From the NCBI RefSeq assembly GCF_036057275.1, contig NZ_CP107945.1:2418001-2482000 (forward strand): a DNA stretch of 64,000 bases, read 5' to 3'. Positions 18,595 through 28,873 of this stretch are shown here, in pieces. The position numbers and the translations under genes were made by a program. The notes beneath the pieces are model-generated. The model was not told the origin of the DNA. It was given only the letters and a program-made list of their open reading frames with translations, and made no database searches. Source of the stretch: Streptomyces sp. NBC_00390 (GTDB lineage: Bacteria; Actinomycetota; Actinomycetes; Streptomycetales; Streptomycetaceae). Position 1 is the stretch's first letter. Each line of letters starts with the position of its first letter.

Positions 18595-19440
18595 TCAGAA
18601 CAGCACGCTCATGAAGGCGCCGACCTCACTGAAGCCGACCCGCCGGTACGCCGCCCGGGCCGCGGTGTTGTAGTCGTTCACATAGAGGCTGACGACCGGA
18701 GAGACATCGGCGAGCGCGTAGCGCAGCACCGCCGCCATACCGGTCTCGGACAGCCCGCGACCCCGGAACTCGGGAGCCACCCACACCCCCTGGATCTGGC
18801 AGGCCTGCGGGGTCGCGGCGCCGATCTCGGCCTTGAAGACGACCTTTCCGTCCTCGATGCGGGCGAAGGAACGTCCGGCCCCGACGAGTTCCGCGACCCG
18901 GGCCTGGTAGAGCAGACCGCCGTCGCCCGCCATCGGGGAAATGCCCACCTCTTCGGTGAACATCGCCACGCACGCCGGCATGATCAGTTCCATCTCGTTC
19001 TTGCGGATCCGGCGGACCTGCGGATCGGGCTCGATGTCGTCCGGGAGCCGTTCGGTGACCATCAGGGGCTGATGGGCGCGTACGTCCCGTGCCGGACCCC
19101 AGCTCGGTTCGAGCAGCCGCCACAGCTGGGCGGTCGGCTGGCAGGGACCGACGATGGAGGAGCAGCGTCGTCCGGACCTGCGCGCGCGGTCGGCGAAAGC
19201 GCGTACGGCGTCGGGAGTGGCACAGATCGGGACGAGGTTGGCACCGGAGTAGCACAGCGAGCGCAGTTGCCCGTCCGCGTACCAGCCCCACATCTCGCCG
19301 CCCAGACGCCAGGGGTCCAGCCCGGCAACCTGGACGCGGGAGGTGACGAAAGCATTCGTCACGGGCTCGCTCTCGAGGATGGCGAGCGCTGCGCCGAGGT
19401 CGCTCGGTTCGAGCACCCGGGTGGTGGTCTGCGTCAACAC
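18595..19440 (-). CDS. GNAT-family N-acetyltransferase with N-terminal DUF4081-like domain
   Basis: A 281-residue protein. I start it at the GTG at 19440 (VLTQTTTRVLEPSDLGAAL), preceded by GTGAGG, because the longer open frame runs back through the ispG terminator hairpin. The C-terminal GNAT domain shows GVWVAPEFRGRGLSETGMAAVL (acetyl-CoA loop) and ARAAYRRVGFSEVG; the N-terminal half matches the DUF4081-type domain common in Streptomyces (VTNAFVTSRVQVAGLDPWRLGG). Substrate unknown. Confidence 0.9.
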   Translation of the reverse strand: MLTQTTTRVLEPSDLGAALAILESEPVTNAFVTSRVQVAGLDPWRLGGEMWGWYADGQLRSLCYSGANLVPICATPDAVRAFADRARRSGRRCSSIVGPCQPTAQLWRLLEPSWGPARDVRAHQPLMVTERLPDDIEPDPQVRRIRKNEMELIMPACVAMFTEEVGISPMAGDGGLLYQARVAELVGAGRSFARIEDGKVVFKAEIGAATPQACQIQGVWVAPEFRGRGLSETGMAAVLRYALADVSPVVSLYVNDYNTAARAAYRRVGFSEVGAFMSVLF

Positions 19441-19516
19441 GTAGGGGGCCTCACCATGCGGTCTGCTGATTTCCGCACTGTACCTGGCGTGTCCCCCGGA
19501 TGGCTCGCCCACGACG

Positions 19517-19547
19517 AAGCCCCGGCGCAGGGTCTGCACCGGGGCTT
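19517..19547 (-). terminator. Hairpin terminator after ispG
   Basis: A perfect 9-bp stem (AAGCCCCGG / CCGGGGCTT) with a 13-nt loop, 26 nt past the ispG stop. Confidence 0.8.
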
Positions 19548-19572
19548 GATCGTTGTCGCGGGAGCGGACGGG

Positions 19573-20751
<1,179 letters not shown>

Positions 20752-20866
20752 CTGCTGTGCAACCCCAAGGTGTGGATCAAGGTCCCGGATGGGCGGGCTC
20801 CGGCCTCCGAGATTACGGCACGCACCTTGCGCGCAGCACATCGCGTGGCTGTGTCCACCCATTGGT

Positions 20867-20899
20867 ACGGGCCCGGACACCCGAGGTGTCCGGGCCCGT
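20867..20899 (-). terminator. Strong hairpin terminator after the M50 protease gene
   Basis: A perfect 14-bp stem (ACGGGCCCGGACAC and complement) with a 5-nt loop (CCGAG), 3 nt past the stop at 20903. Confidence 0.85.
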
Positions 20900-20902
20900 C
20901 GT

Positions 20903-22198
20903 TCAGGAGATACGCACCGGGTTGACGACGTCCGCGACGAGCACGAGCAGCGTGAAGCAGACGAAGACACCCGCGACGACGTAGGCGAGCGGCATCAGCT
21001 TGGCGACGTCGAACGGGCCCGGGTCGGGCCTCTTGAACAGGCGCGCGAGCTTACGGCGCAGGGACTCCCACAGCGCGCCCGCGATATGGCCACCGTCAAG
21101 AGGCAGCAGCGGCAGCATGTTGAACAGGAACAGCGAGAGGTTGAAGCCGGCGATGAGGAACACAGCCATGCCCAGCGTGTTCTCCACCGGCAGTTCCAAA
21201 CCGAAGATCTCACCGCTGATGCGAGCCGCGCCCACGATGCCGACCGGGGAGTCCGCCTTGCGTTCGGCACCGTTGAAGGCCGCGTCCCACAGGTCGGGGA
21301 TCTTGGACGGCATGGCGACGAGCGCCTGGACGCCGTCCTCCATCATGATCCCCATGCGGTCGATGGACTGCCCGAAGGCGAGGGGCTCGTCGATCTGCTG
21401 CGCGGTGAAGCCGAGGTAGCCGGCCTTCTGGGTGCCCGGGACGGGGTTGCCGTTCTCGTCCCTCTTGCTGACCGTGTTCTCGATGAGGGTGGCGTTCAGC
21501 ACCTTCTGCTGCCCGTCACGCTCGACGGTGACGGTGACAGCCCCCCTGGACTCACGGATGCGCTCGGACAGGGTCGGCCAGTCCGCCACCGGCTTTCCGT
21601 CGAACGCGACGATCTTGTCACCTGACTCGAGGCCTGCGGCCTTGGCCGGGGCGACCGGGTCGCTCTTGCGGCAGTCGGTGCGCTTCTCGCTCAGCTGGAT
21701 GACGCAGGGCTGGACCGAGTCGACCGTCGTGGTCTGCTGCGTCACGCCCACGACCATGAATACGCCGAGGAGCAGTACGAAGGCCAGGATCAGGTTCATG
21801 AACGGGCCGGCGAACATGACGATCACGCGCTTCCACGGCTTGCGCGTGTAGAAGAGCCGCTTCTCGTCGCCCGGCTGCAGTTCCTCGTACGCGGCCGAGC
21901 GGGCGTCCTCGATCATGCTGCGCCACGGGGAGGTGGAGCGGGCCTCGACCCTGCCGTCCTCACCGGGCGGGAACATGCCGATCATGCGGATGTAGCCGCC
22001 GAGCGGAATCGCCTTGAGCCCGTACTCCGTCTCGCCCTTGTTGCGTGACCAGATGGTCGGGCCGAAGCCGACCATGTACTGCGGTACGCGGATGCCGAAG
22101 AGCTTGGCGGTGGACAGATGCCCCAGCTCGTGCCAGGCGATCGAGACGAGCAGACCTACGGCGAAGACCAGTATGCCGAGGATCGTCATCCAGATCAT
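20903..22198 (-). CDS. Site-2 protease (M50 metalloprotease, RseP-like) with PDZ domain
   Basis: A membrane zinc protease of the RseP/RIP1 type that cleaves substrates, such as anti-sigma factors, within the membrane. The 431-residue protein has the HExxH motif in its first membrane helix (WHELGH, His23-Glu24-His27), a PDZ domain in the middle ([23 protein letters not shown]), and the second zinc motif [12 protein letters not shown] near residue 355-375. It follows dxr with ATGA overlap, the typical actinobacterial dxr-rseP-ispG order. Its substrate in this organism is not known; S2P homologues in mycobacteria act on anti-sigma factors. Confidence 0.94.
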   Translation of the reverse strand: MIWMTILGILVFAVGLLVSIAWHELGHLSTAKLFGIRVPQYMVGFGPTIWSRNKGETEYGLKAIPLGGYIRMIGMFPPGEDGRVEARSTSPWRSMIEDARSAAYEELQPGDEKRLFYTRKPWKRVIVMFAGPFMNLILAFVLLLGVFMVVGVTQQTTTVDSVQPCVIQLSEKRTDCRKSDPVAPAKAAGLESGDKIVAFDGKPVADWPTLSERIRESRGAVTVTVERDGQQKVLNATLIENTVSKRDENGNPVPGTQKAGYLGFTAQQIDEPLAFGQSIDRMGIMMEDGVQALVAMPSKIPDLWDAAFNGAERKADSPVGIVGAARISGEIFGLELPVENTLGMAVFLIAGFNLSLFLFNMLPLLPLDGGHIAGALWESLRRKLARLFKRPDPGPFDVAKLMPLAYVVAGVFVCFTLLVLVADVVNPVRIS

Positions 22199-23448
22199 GC
22201 GTGCGCCTCCGAGTGCTCTGCGGCGAGTTCACGGGCCCGGGCCCGGGCCCAGGTCTCCGCTTCCAGGACGTCCGCCACCGTCAGGGAAGTTCCCGGTGCG
22301 GGCACTCCGTGTTCGGTGACGACCTGAGTGACCGTATCCATGATGCCGTTGAACGGCAGCCGCCCTGCGAGAAATGCGTCCACACACTCCTCGTTCGCGG
22401 CATTGAACACCGCCGGAGCCGTTCCGCCCAGCTCGCCCACATGCCGGGCGAGTCCGACGGAGGGGAACGCCTCGTTGTCGAGCGGGAAGAACTCCCACGT
22501 CGAAGCCGTGGACCAGTCGAACGCGGGGGCCGCGTCCGGGACCCGCTCGGGCCAGCCGATACCGATGGCGATGGGGCCGCGCATGTCGGGAGGGGTGGCC
22601 TGGGCCAGCGTCGAGCCGTCGGTGAACTCCACCATGGAGTGGACGTACGACTGGGGGTGGACGACGACCTCGATGCGGTCGAAGGGGATGTCGTAGAGCA
22701 GATGGGCCTCGATGACCTCGAGGCCCTTGTTGACCAGCGTGGCGCTGTTGACCGTGATCACCGGGCCCATGGCCCAGGTCGGGTGGGCCAGGGCGTCCTC
22801 GGGGGTGACGTTCGACAGGTCCGCCTTCGTGCGGCCCCGGAACGGGCCGCCGGAGGCCGTCACCACCAGCTTGCGTACATCCGCCCGGGTCCCGCAGGCC
22901 AGCGCCTGGAACAGGGCGGCGTGCTCGGAGTCGACCGGGATGATCTGGCCGGGCTTGGCGAGCGCCTTGACCAGCGGCCCGCCGACGATGAGCGACTCCT
23001 TGTTGGCCAGCGCGAGCGTTCGGCCTGCTTCCAGCGCGGCAAGGGTGGGAGCGAGACCGATGGAACCGGTGATGCCGTTGAGCACGGTGTGGCAGGGAGA
23101 GGCGGCGAGCTCGGTCGCGGCGTCCGGGCCGGCCAGGATCTCGGGCAGCGGCTCGGCACCGTACTGCTCGGCCAGCGCCTCGCGCAGGGCGGGCACCGCG
23201 TCCTCTCGGGCCACCGCGACCTTCTCCACCCCCAGCTGCCGCGCCTGCTCGGCGAGCAGCGCGACCCGGCCGCCGGCGGCGGACAGCGCGGTGACGCGGA
23301 AGCGGTCGGGGTTGCGCAGGACGAGGTCGATGGCCTGGGTGCCGATGGACCCGGTGGAGCCGAGGACCACGATGTCCCGGCGGCCTGCGCCCTCATCGGG
23401 GGCGTAGACGATGTGCGGGTCGGCCAGGGGGGATGGGCTGTCGCTCAT
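22195..23448 (-). CDS. dxr: 1-deoxy-D-xylulose-5-phosphate reductoisomerase
   Basis: Dxr converts DXP to MEP with NADPH, the committed step of the MEP pathway. I start at the ATG at 23448 ([15 protein letters not shown]), preceded by a G-run; upstream frame is not family-like. The 417-residue protein has the NADPH fold [28 protein letters not shown], the metal/substrate motif [13 protein letters not shown], and [13 protein letters not shown]. It overlaps the M50 protease gene as ATGA. Confidence 0.96.
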   Translation of the reverse strand: MSDSPSPLADPHIVYAPDEGAGRRDIVVLGSTGSIGTQAIDLVLRNPDRFRVTALSAAGGRVALLAEQARQLGVEKVAVAREDAVPALREALAEQYGAEPLPEILAGPDAATELAASPCHTVLNGITGSIGLAPTLAALEAGRTLALANKESLIVGGPLVKALAKPGQIIPVDSEHAALFQALACGTRADVRKLVVTASGGPFRGRTKADLSNVTPEDALAHPTWAMGPVITVNSATLVNKGLEVIEAHLLYDIPFDRIEVVVHPQSYVHSMVEFTDGSTLAQATPPDMRGPIAIGIGWPERVPDAAPAFDWSTASTWEFFPLDNEAFPSVGLARHVGELGGTAPAVFNAANEECVDAFLAGRLPFNGIMDTVTQVVTEHGVPAPGTSLTVADVLEAETWARARARELAAEHSEAHA

Positions 23449-23987
23449 CCCCCCATTGTGGCCGCTGTCGCTGTCGGCACTGACAGTGCGTCCCTTGTGC
23501 GTCCTGCCCCGGGCCGCCGCGGCCGGTGGGCGCCGGTCGTTCCGGGCCTGCCGCAGCGCCGCGGATGCGGTGTGGAAACCGGGGAGGGTCTTTACGGACA
23601 CAGCCGGGGGCGTCGTAGGTGATGCCGGGGTACAAAGGGGCGCCGGTGAGCGGGCCGAGCGGCCGGCGGAGCATCTGCGCGCAGACGTCGGAGCGGTAGG
23701 CGCCGGCGTCGGCAGGAAGCGGGCGGAGGTGGCGCCGTCCAGCCGCAGGCGTCGGCCTCGGCGACCGCGGGGCCGGCCGGGCGGCCCTCGACGCACCAGG
23801 TGTCGGGGCCGCGCTCCACCGCGTACCCGGGACGGGTCAGTCCTTCGGCGAAGCCCTCGGTCCGTCCTGTACCAGCGGCCGCGTCAAGGCTCGACGACGG
23901 TCACGGGCACTCGTGCTGCCCGCGAAAGCCACGGGCGGGCGGGGTACGTCCAGCGTGTGGACGCACCCCGCCCGCCCCGGGTCCGGC
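23449..23987. other. 540-bp region with no intact gene; possible decayed minus-strand frame
   Basis: No convincing intact gene is present. On the minus strand from about 23860 to 23540, protein-like segments occur in different frames ([19 protein letters not shown], then ARFLPT, then [19 protein letters not shown] and [11 protein letters not shown]), as a gene decayed by small indels would look. I could not assign a family, so this is a weak suggestion. The acdA terminator is in this region. Confidence 0.35.
23935..23975 (-). terminator. Hairpin terminator after the acyl-CoA dehydrogenase gene
   Basis: Eleven perfect pairs (GCGGGCGGGGT / ACCCCGCCCGC), one mismatch, then five more pairs close a 7-nt loop; it lies 12 nt past the stop at 23988. 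Confidence 0.8.
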
Positions 23988-25970
23988 TCAGTGGATCGGG
24001 CGGTGGACGTTCGCTCGGGTCGCGGGGCCCGGGGTTGCGTCCGCGATCCAGGGGCCTTCGCCACTGGGGTCGATGACGCCCTCCTCCAGCCAGGTGTACG
24101 TACCCGACAGGACGCCGTTCACGACCTTGCGGTCCAGGTCGTCGGTGTTGGACCACAGACGCGTGAACAGTTCCTCGACGCGGATACGGGACTGGTGGCA
24201 GAAGACGTCGGCCAGTTGGTACGCCTCGCGGCCGTGCTCGCCGGCCAGGCGCATGTGCTCGGCGCGTACGCAGGCCGCGCTCATCGCGAACAGCTCGGCG
24301 CCGATGTCGACGATCCGGCCAAGGAAGCCCTGTTTGGTCTCCATGCGGCCCTGCCAGCGCGACATCGCGTAGAAGGTGGACCGGGCCAGCTTGCGGGCGT
24401 TCCGCTCGACGTAGCGCAGATGCGCGGCGAGGTCGGGATGCCCGGCCGGGTGGAACTCCGCGTAGGTACGGGGCAGATGACCGGGCCCGGTGACCAGTTT
24501 GGGCAGCCAGCGGGCGTAGAAGGCCGCCGCGTTCGCCCCCGCCTTGGCCTTGGCCGAGAACGGCTTGTCGGGGTCGATGATGTCGCCGGCGACCGCGAGA
24601 TGGGCGTCGACCGCCTCACGGGCGATCAGCAGATGCATGATCTCGGTCGAGCCCTCGAAGATGCGGTTGATGCGCATGTCACGCAGCATCTGCTCGGCGG
24701 GGACGGCCCGTTCGCCGCGCGCCGCGAGCGATTCGGCGGTCTCGAAGCCGCGGCCGCCGCGGATCTGGACCAGCTCGTCGGCCATGAGCCAGCCCATCTC
24801 GGAGCCGTAGAGCTTGGCCAGCGCCGCCTCGATGCGGATGTCGTTGCGGTCCTCGTCGGCCATCTGGGACGAGAGATCGACGACCGCCTCCAGCGCGAAC
24901 GTGGTCGCCGCGATGAAGGAGATCTTGGCGCCGACCGCTTCGTGCTTGGCGACGGGCCTGCCCCACTGCTCGCGGGCCGCCGACCACTCCCGGGCGATCT
25001 TCAGGCACCACTTGCCGGAGCCGACGCACATCGCGGGCAGCGAGAGCCGACCGGTGTTGAGGGTGGTCAGGGCGATCTTGAGGCCCGCACCTTCGGCCCC
25101 GATGCGGTTCTCGGCGGGGACCCGCACCCGGTGGAAGCGGGTGACGCCGTTCTCCAGGCCGCGCAGTCCCATGAAGGCGTTGCGGTTCTCGACGGTGATG
25201 CCCTCGCTCGCCGCTTCGACGACGAAGGCCGTGATACCGCCCTTGTGACCCTCGGACTTCGGCACCCGGGCCATGACCACGAGGAGGTCGGCGACGACCC
25301 CGTTGGTGGTCCACAGCTTGACGCCGTCGAGGATGTACGAGTCGCCGTCCGGGACGGCCGTGGTGGCCAGGCGGGCGGGGTCGGAGCCGACGTCCGGCTC
25401 GGTGAGCAGGAAGGCCGAGATGGCGCTGGTGGCCAGTCGCGGCAGGAACTTGTCCTTCTGCTCCTGGGTGCCGAACTGCTTCAGCGGCTGGGGCACACCG
25501 ATCGACTGGTGCGCCGACAGCAGCGCGCCGATCGCCGGGTTCGCCGAACCGACCAGGGCGAGGGCCTTGTTGTAGTACACCTGCGTGAGACCGAGGCCGC
25601 CGTACTTGGGGTCCGTCTTCATGCCGAGGGCACCGAGCTCCTTGAGCCCGTTGATGACCTCGTCCGGGATCCGCGCCTCGCGCTCGATGAGCGCGCCGTC
25701 GATCTTCGTCTCACAGAAGTCGCGCAGTTTCGAGAGGAATTCCTCGCCCCGCCTGGTGGCCTCACCGGAGGGCATCGGGTGCGGGTGGATCAGGTCGAGC
25801 CGGAAGCGGCCCAGGAACAGTTCCTTGGCGAAGCTCGGCTTGCGCCAGGCCTGTTCGCGCGCGGCTTCGGCGACCTGTCGCGCTTCGCGCTCGCTGACCT
25901 TCGGGGTGTGGGGTTGGTCGATCGGTGTCTGGAGTGACGTGTCGACGGGCTTGTCGGGTGGTGCGGACAT
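23988..25970 (-). CDS. Acyl-CoA dehydrogenase family protein (long form)
   Basis: A 660-residue FAD-dependent acyl-CoA dehydrogenase. The ATG at 25970 (MSAPPDKPVDTSLQTPIDQ) is preceded by GGTGAG. Domain order is an N-terminal extension, alpha-helical N domain (YGGLGLTQVYYNKALAL), beta domain with the family signature (FLLTEPDVGSDPARLATTA), alpha C-domain (RIFEGSTEIMHLLIARE near residue 450), and a long extra C-terminal helical region, as in Streptomyces AcdA-like proteins. The substrate is unknown, probably a long-chain or branched acyl-CoA. It stands alone between terminators. Confidence 0.93.
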   Translation of the reverse strand: MSAPPDKPVDTSLQTPIDQPHTPKVSEREARQVAEAAREQAWRKPSFAKELFLGRFRLDLIHPHPMPSGEATRRGEEFLSKLRDFCETKIDGALIEREARIPDEVINGLKELGALGMKTDPKYGGLGLTQVYYNKALALVGSANPAIGALLSAHQSIGVPQPLKQFGTQEQKDKFLPRLATSAISAFLLTEPDVGSDPARLATTAVPDGDSYILDGVKLWTTNGVVADLLVVMARVPKSEGHKGGITAFVVEAASEGITVENRNAFMGLRGLENGVTRFHRVRVPAENRIGAEGAGLKIALTTLNTGRLSLPAMCVGSGKWCLKIAREWSAAREQWGRPVAKHEAVGAKISFIAATTFALEAVVDLSSQMADEDRNDIRIEAALAKLYGSEMGWLMADELVQIRGGRGFETAESLAARGERAVPAEQMLRDMRINRIFEGSTEIMHLLIAREAVDAHLAVAGDIIDPDKPFSAKAKAGANAAAFYARWLPKLVTGPGHLPRTYAEFHPAGHPDLAAHLRYVERNARKLARSTFYAMSRWQGRMETKQGFLGRIVDIGAELFAMSAACVRAEHMRLAGEHGREAYQLADVFCHQSRIRVEELFTRLWSNTDDLDRKVVNGVLSGTYTWLEEGVIDPSGEGPWIADATPGPATRANVHRPIH

Positions 25971-26157
25971 GAGGCTCACCTCGCCGCGAGTCGGGGTCGT
26001 GCCGGGCGTCGGCCGGGGCGCGCCGGTACCGGCCGGTGCTACTCGTCCGTAGTACCCGATTCCTTCCCGCCCCACCAGTGGGTGTACCGCAGTGGAGGGA
26101 ACCTGGGGGGAATCCTGGCCCTCGAACCGGTCGGGGAGCCCGTCCGGGGGACGGCAA

Positions 26158-26190
26158 CGGCCGGAGCCCCCGCACAGTGGGCTCCGGCCG
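26158..26190 (-). terminator. Hairpin terminator after the aldehyde dehydrogenase gene
   Basis: A perfect 12-bp stem (CGGCCGGAGCCC / GGGCTCCGGCCG) with a 9-nt loop, 15 nt past the stop. Confidence 0.85.
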
Positions 26191-26205
26191 TCGGTCCGTC
26201 GTGTC

Positions 26206-27651
26206 CTAGAGGGCGAGGCCCGTCAGGACCAGCACCCGCTCGTACGTGTAGTCGTCCATCGCGAAGCGCACACCCTCGCGGCCGACGCCGGACTGCTTGG
26301 CTCCGCCGTACGGCATCTGGTCGGCACGGTAGGACGGAACGTCTCCGACGATCACGCCGCCGACCTCGAGGGCACGGTGGGCGCGGAAGGCGGTCTGCAC
26401 GTCGTGCGTGAACACGCCTGCCTGCAGGCCGTACTTGGAGTCGTTGACGGCCGCGAAGGCCTCCGCCTCGCCGTCCGCCTTGGTCACCGTGAGCACTGGT
26501 CCGAAGACCTCCTCGCAGGCCAGGGTGACATCGCCCGGGACCTCGGTGAGAACGGTGGGCGCGTACGAGGCACCGTCACGCTTGCCGCCCGCCAGCAGCT
26601 TGGCGCCGCCGCGCACGGCCTCGTCGACCCAGGACTCCACCCGCAGGGCGGCGTCCTCGCTGACGAGCGGGCCGACATCGGTGGCGGAGTCGGACGGGTC
26701 GCCGGTGACCTGGGCCTCGACCGCCGCGACGATCTTCGGCAGCAGCCGGTCGTACACGGTCGCGTCGGCGATCACGCGCTGCACGGAGATGCAGGACTGG
26801 CCGCCCTGGTAGTTCGAGAAGGTGGCGATACGGGTCGCCGCCCAGTCCAGGTCCGCCTCGGAGGACCAGTCGGCGAGGACCACGGCCGCGCCGTTGCCGC
26901 CGAGCTCCAGGGTGCAGTGCTTGCGCGGGACGGAGTCCATGATCGCGTAGCCGACCTTGTCGGAGCCGGTGAAGGAGATGACCGGCAGGCGCTCGTCCTG
27001 GACGAGGGCGGGCATCTGATCGTTCGGGACCGGGAGCACGGACCAGGAACCGGCGGGCAGCTCGGTCTCGGCGAGCAGTTCACCGAGGATCAGGCCGGAC
27101 AGCGGCGTCGCCGGGGCGGGCTTGAGGATGATCGGCGCGCCGACGGCGATGGCCGGGGCGATCTTGTGGGCGCACAGGTTCAGAGGGAAGTTGAACGGCG
27201 CGATGCCGAGGACGACACCCTTGGGGAAGCGGCGGGTGAGCGCGAGGCGGCCCTGGCCGCCGGCGTCGGTGTCGAGGCGCTGGGCCTCGCCGCCGTTGAA
27301 GCGACGGGCCTCCTCGGCGGCGAACCGGAAGACGGAGACGGCGCGGCCGACCTCGCCACGCGCCCACTTGATCGGCTTGCCGTTCTCGGCGGAGATCAGC
27401 TGGGCGATCTCCTCGGTGCGCTCGACGAGGCGCCTGGACACATGGTCGAGCGCTGCGGCGCGTACGTGGGCCGGCGTGGCCGCGAACTCGTCCACGACGG
27501 CGTGAGCGGCGGCGACCGCCTCCTCCACCTGGGCTTCGGTGGGGACGGAGACCCTGCCGACGAGACGGTTGTCCCAGGGCGAGGTGACGTCGAAGGCGGT
27601 CTCGCCGGTGGCCTGGCGGCCGGCGAGCCAGAAGGCGTGGGTGGAAGTCAT
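26206..27651 (-). CDS. NAD(P)-dependent aldehyde dehydrogenase (succinate-semialdehyde-like)
   Basis: A 481-residue aldehyde dehydrogenase. I start at the ATG at 27651 (MTSTHAFWLAGRQATGETAFDVTSPWDN). The nucleophile region is GQSCISVQRV, with the catalytic Glu in LELGGNGAAVVL; the motif LNLCAHKIAPAIAVGAPIILKPA is in the cofactor domain. The family is related to succinate semialdehyde and phosphonoacetaldehyde dehydrogenases. In this setting (PucR regulator, gabT nearby) oxidation of succinate semialdehyde from GABA is plausible but not shown by sequence. Confidence 0.92.
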   Translation of the reverse strand: MTSTHAFWLAGRQATGETAFDVTSPWDNRLVGRVSVPTEAQVEEAVAAAHAVVDEFAATPAHVRAAALDHVSRRLVERTEEIAQLISAENGKPIKWARGEVGRAVSVFRFAAEEARRFNGGEAQRLDTDAGGQGRLALTRRFPKGVVLGIAPFNFPLNLCAHKIAPAIAVGAPIILKPAPATPLSGLILGELLAETELPAGSWSVLPVPNDQMPALVQDERLPVISFTGSDKVGYAIMDSVPRKHCTLELGGNGAAVVLADWSSEADLDWAATRIATFSNYQGGQSCISVQRVIADATVYDRLLPKIVAAVEAQVTGDPSDSATDVGPLVSEDAALRVESWVDEAVRGGAKLLAGGKRDGASYAPTVLTEVPGDVTLACEEVFGPVLTVTKADGEAEAFAAVNDSKYGLQAGVFTHDVQTAFRAHRALEVGGVIVGDVPSYRADQMPYGGAKQSGVGREGVRFAMDDYTYERVLVLTGLAL

Positions 27652-27784
27652 TGTCCGGGTCCCGGCCCTTCCGAAGTAGTGGGGGTGTGTCTGTGCCCCA
27701 CGGTAGGACCGGGACGGCGCCAACGCGTTTGTCCGGCGTGGAGCAGTGACCGGGCGCTCTCTTACGCTTTGGCGAAAGCGCAGG

Positions 27785-28783
27785 TCAGCGGCGCCGTTCC
27801 GTACTCACGATCAGGAACACTCCGGCCACGACGACCGTGCCGCCGACGGCGATCGGCCAGCTCAGCTGCTCGCCGAGGATCAGCGCGCCGAGCAGCACGG
27901 CGACGACCGGGTTCACGTAGGCGTAGGTGGCGACCAAGGAGAGCGGGGCGGAGTGCAGCAGCCAGGCGTACGCCGTGAACGCGATCAGCGAGCCGAAGAC
28001 GACGAGGTAGGCGAGGGCCAGCCAGGAGCGGCCGGAGACATCGGCGAGCACGAAGCCCCGGTGCTCGCCCCGGCCGAGGGCGACCAGCAGGCAGCCGATG
28101 CCTCCCGCGACCATCTCGTACGCGCTGGCCGCGAACGGATTGGCGGGCATGGGGATGCGCGACGAGGAGAAGGAGCCGATCGACCACATGGCGGTGGCGG
28201 CGATCACGGTGAGCACGCCTGTGATGCGCACCTGGCCGCTGAGGCCCGGCAGGGTCAGGACGGCGAGTCCCGCGAGCCCCAGTGCGACGCCGAGGTAGGC
28301 GGCGAGGCCCGGGCGCTCGCCGAAGCCGGTGCGCAGGAGGACCACCCACGCGGGCACGACGGCGATCAGCAGCGCGGCGAGCCCTGAGGGCACGGTCGTC
28401 TCGGCGAGGACGACGAGTCCGTTGCCGCCGAGGAGCAGCAGGAGGCCGACGATCGCGGCGGAGGTGAGCTGGGCACGGGTCACCCTGAGCGCGGAAACGC
28501 CCTGCTTCCAGGCGACCAGCGCGGCCAGGAGCAGACCGGCGACGACGAACCGGCCGGCCGCCGAGAGGAAGGGCGGCATGGTCTCGACGACGATGCGGAT
28601 GCCGAGGTACGTGGAGCCCCAGACGACATAGACGATGGCGAGGGCGGCCCAGACGGCTCCGGATATCCGGCGGCCGGGGGCGGCGGATCCGGAAGCGGCG
28701 GGCGCGGTGATGCCCGGGGTGCGGCCGGGCGCGGAGGCGCCGGCTTCAGGGGTGCTGGAGTTGGTGACCACAGGGCATGACAT
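27785..28783 (-). CDS. EamA-family (DMT) transporter
   Basis: A 332-residue membrane protein of the drug/metabolite transporter superfamily with two EamA repeats and about ten membrane segments, for example AALAIVYVVWGSTYLGIRIV and the paired AYVNPVVAVLLGALILGE near the C-terminus. I use the ATG at 28783; in-frame TTG (28798) and GTG alternatives exist and the ribosome site is weak. The N-terminus is hydrophilic and Pro/Ala-rich. It lies downstream of the PucR gene on the same strand. The substrate is unknown. Confidence 0.88.
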   Translation of the reverse strand: MSCPVVTNSSTPEAGASAPGRTPGITAPAASGSAAPGRRISGAVWAALAIVYVVWGSTYLGIRIVVETMPPFLSAAGRFVVAGLLLAALVAWKQGVSALRVTRAQLTSAAIVGLLLLLGGNGLVVLAETTVPSGLAALLIAVVPAWVVLLRTGFGERPGLAAYLGVALGLAGLAVLTLPGLSGQVRITGVLTVIAATAMWSIGSFSSSRIPMPANPFAASAYEMVAGGIGCLLVALGRGEHRGFVLADVSGRSWLALAYLVVFGSLIAFTAYAWLLHSAPLSLVATYAYVNPVVAVLLGALILGEQLSWPIAVGGTVVVAGVFLIVSTERRR

Positions 28784-28814
28784 TAAATACTTCAGCAATC
28801 AACTGCCAGATTTA

Positions 28815-28850
28815 TGCCCGCTTCCGGGCACAGGAAGGGGAAATATTTCC
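28815..28850 (-). promoter_or_regulatory. Hairpin and perfect palindrome between the PucR and EamA genes
   Basis: An unusually AT-rich 90-bp stretch holds a 6-bp stem hairpin (TGCCCG-CTTC-CGGGCA, 28815-28830) and a perfect 12-bp palindrome GGAAATATTTCC (28839-28850). This could end the pucR message and control the EamA gene; the palindrome is a candidate binding site. Confidence 0.5.
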
Positions 28851-28873
28851 GCTCCGGGTCGCGGGGCCCCGGA

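Noticed and set aside
19441..19539. N-terminal extension of the second GNAT gene
   Set aside because: It would run through the ispG terminator hairpin and has no ribosome site; GTG 19440 is preceded by GTGAGG.
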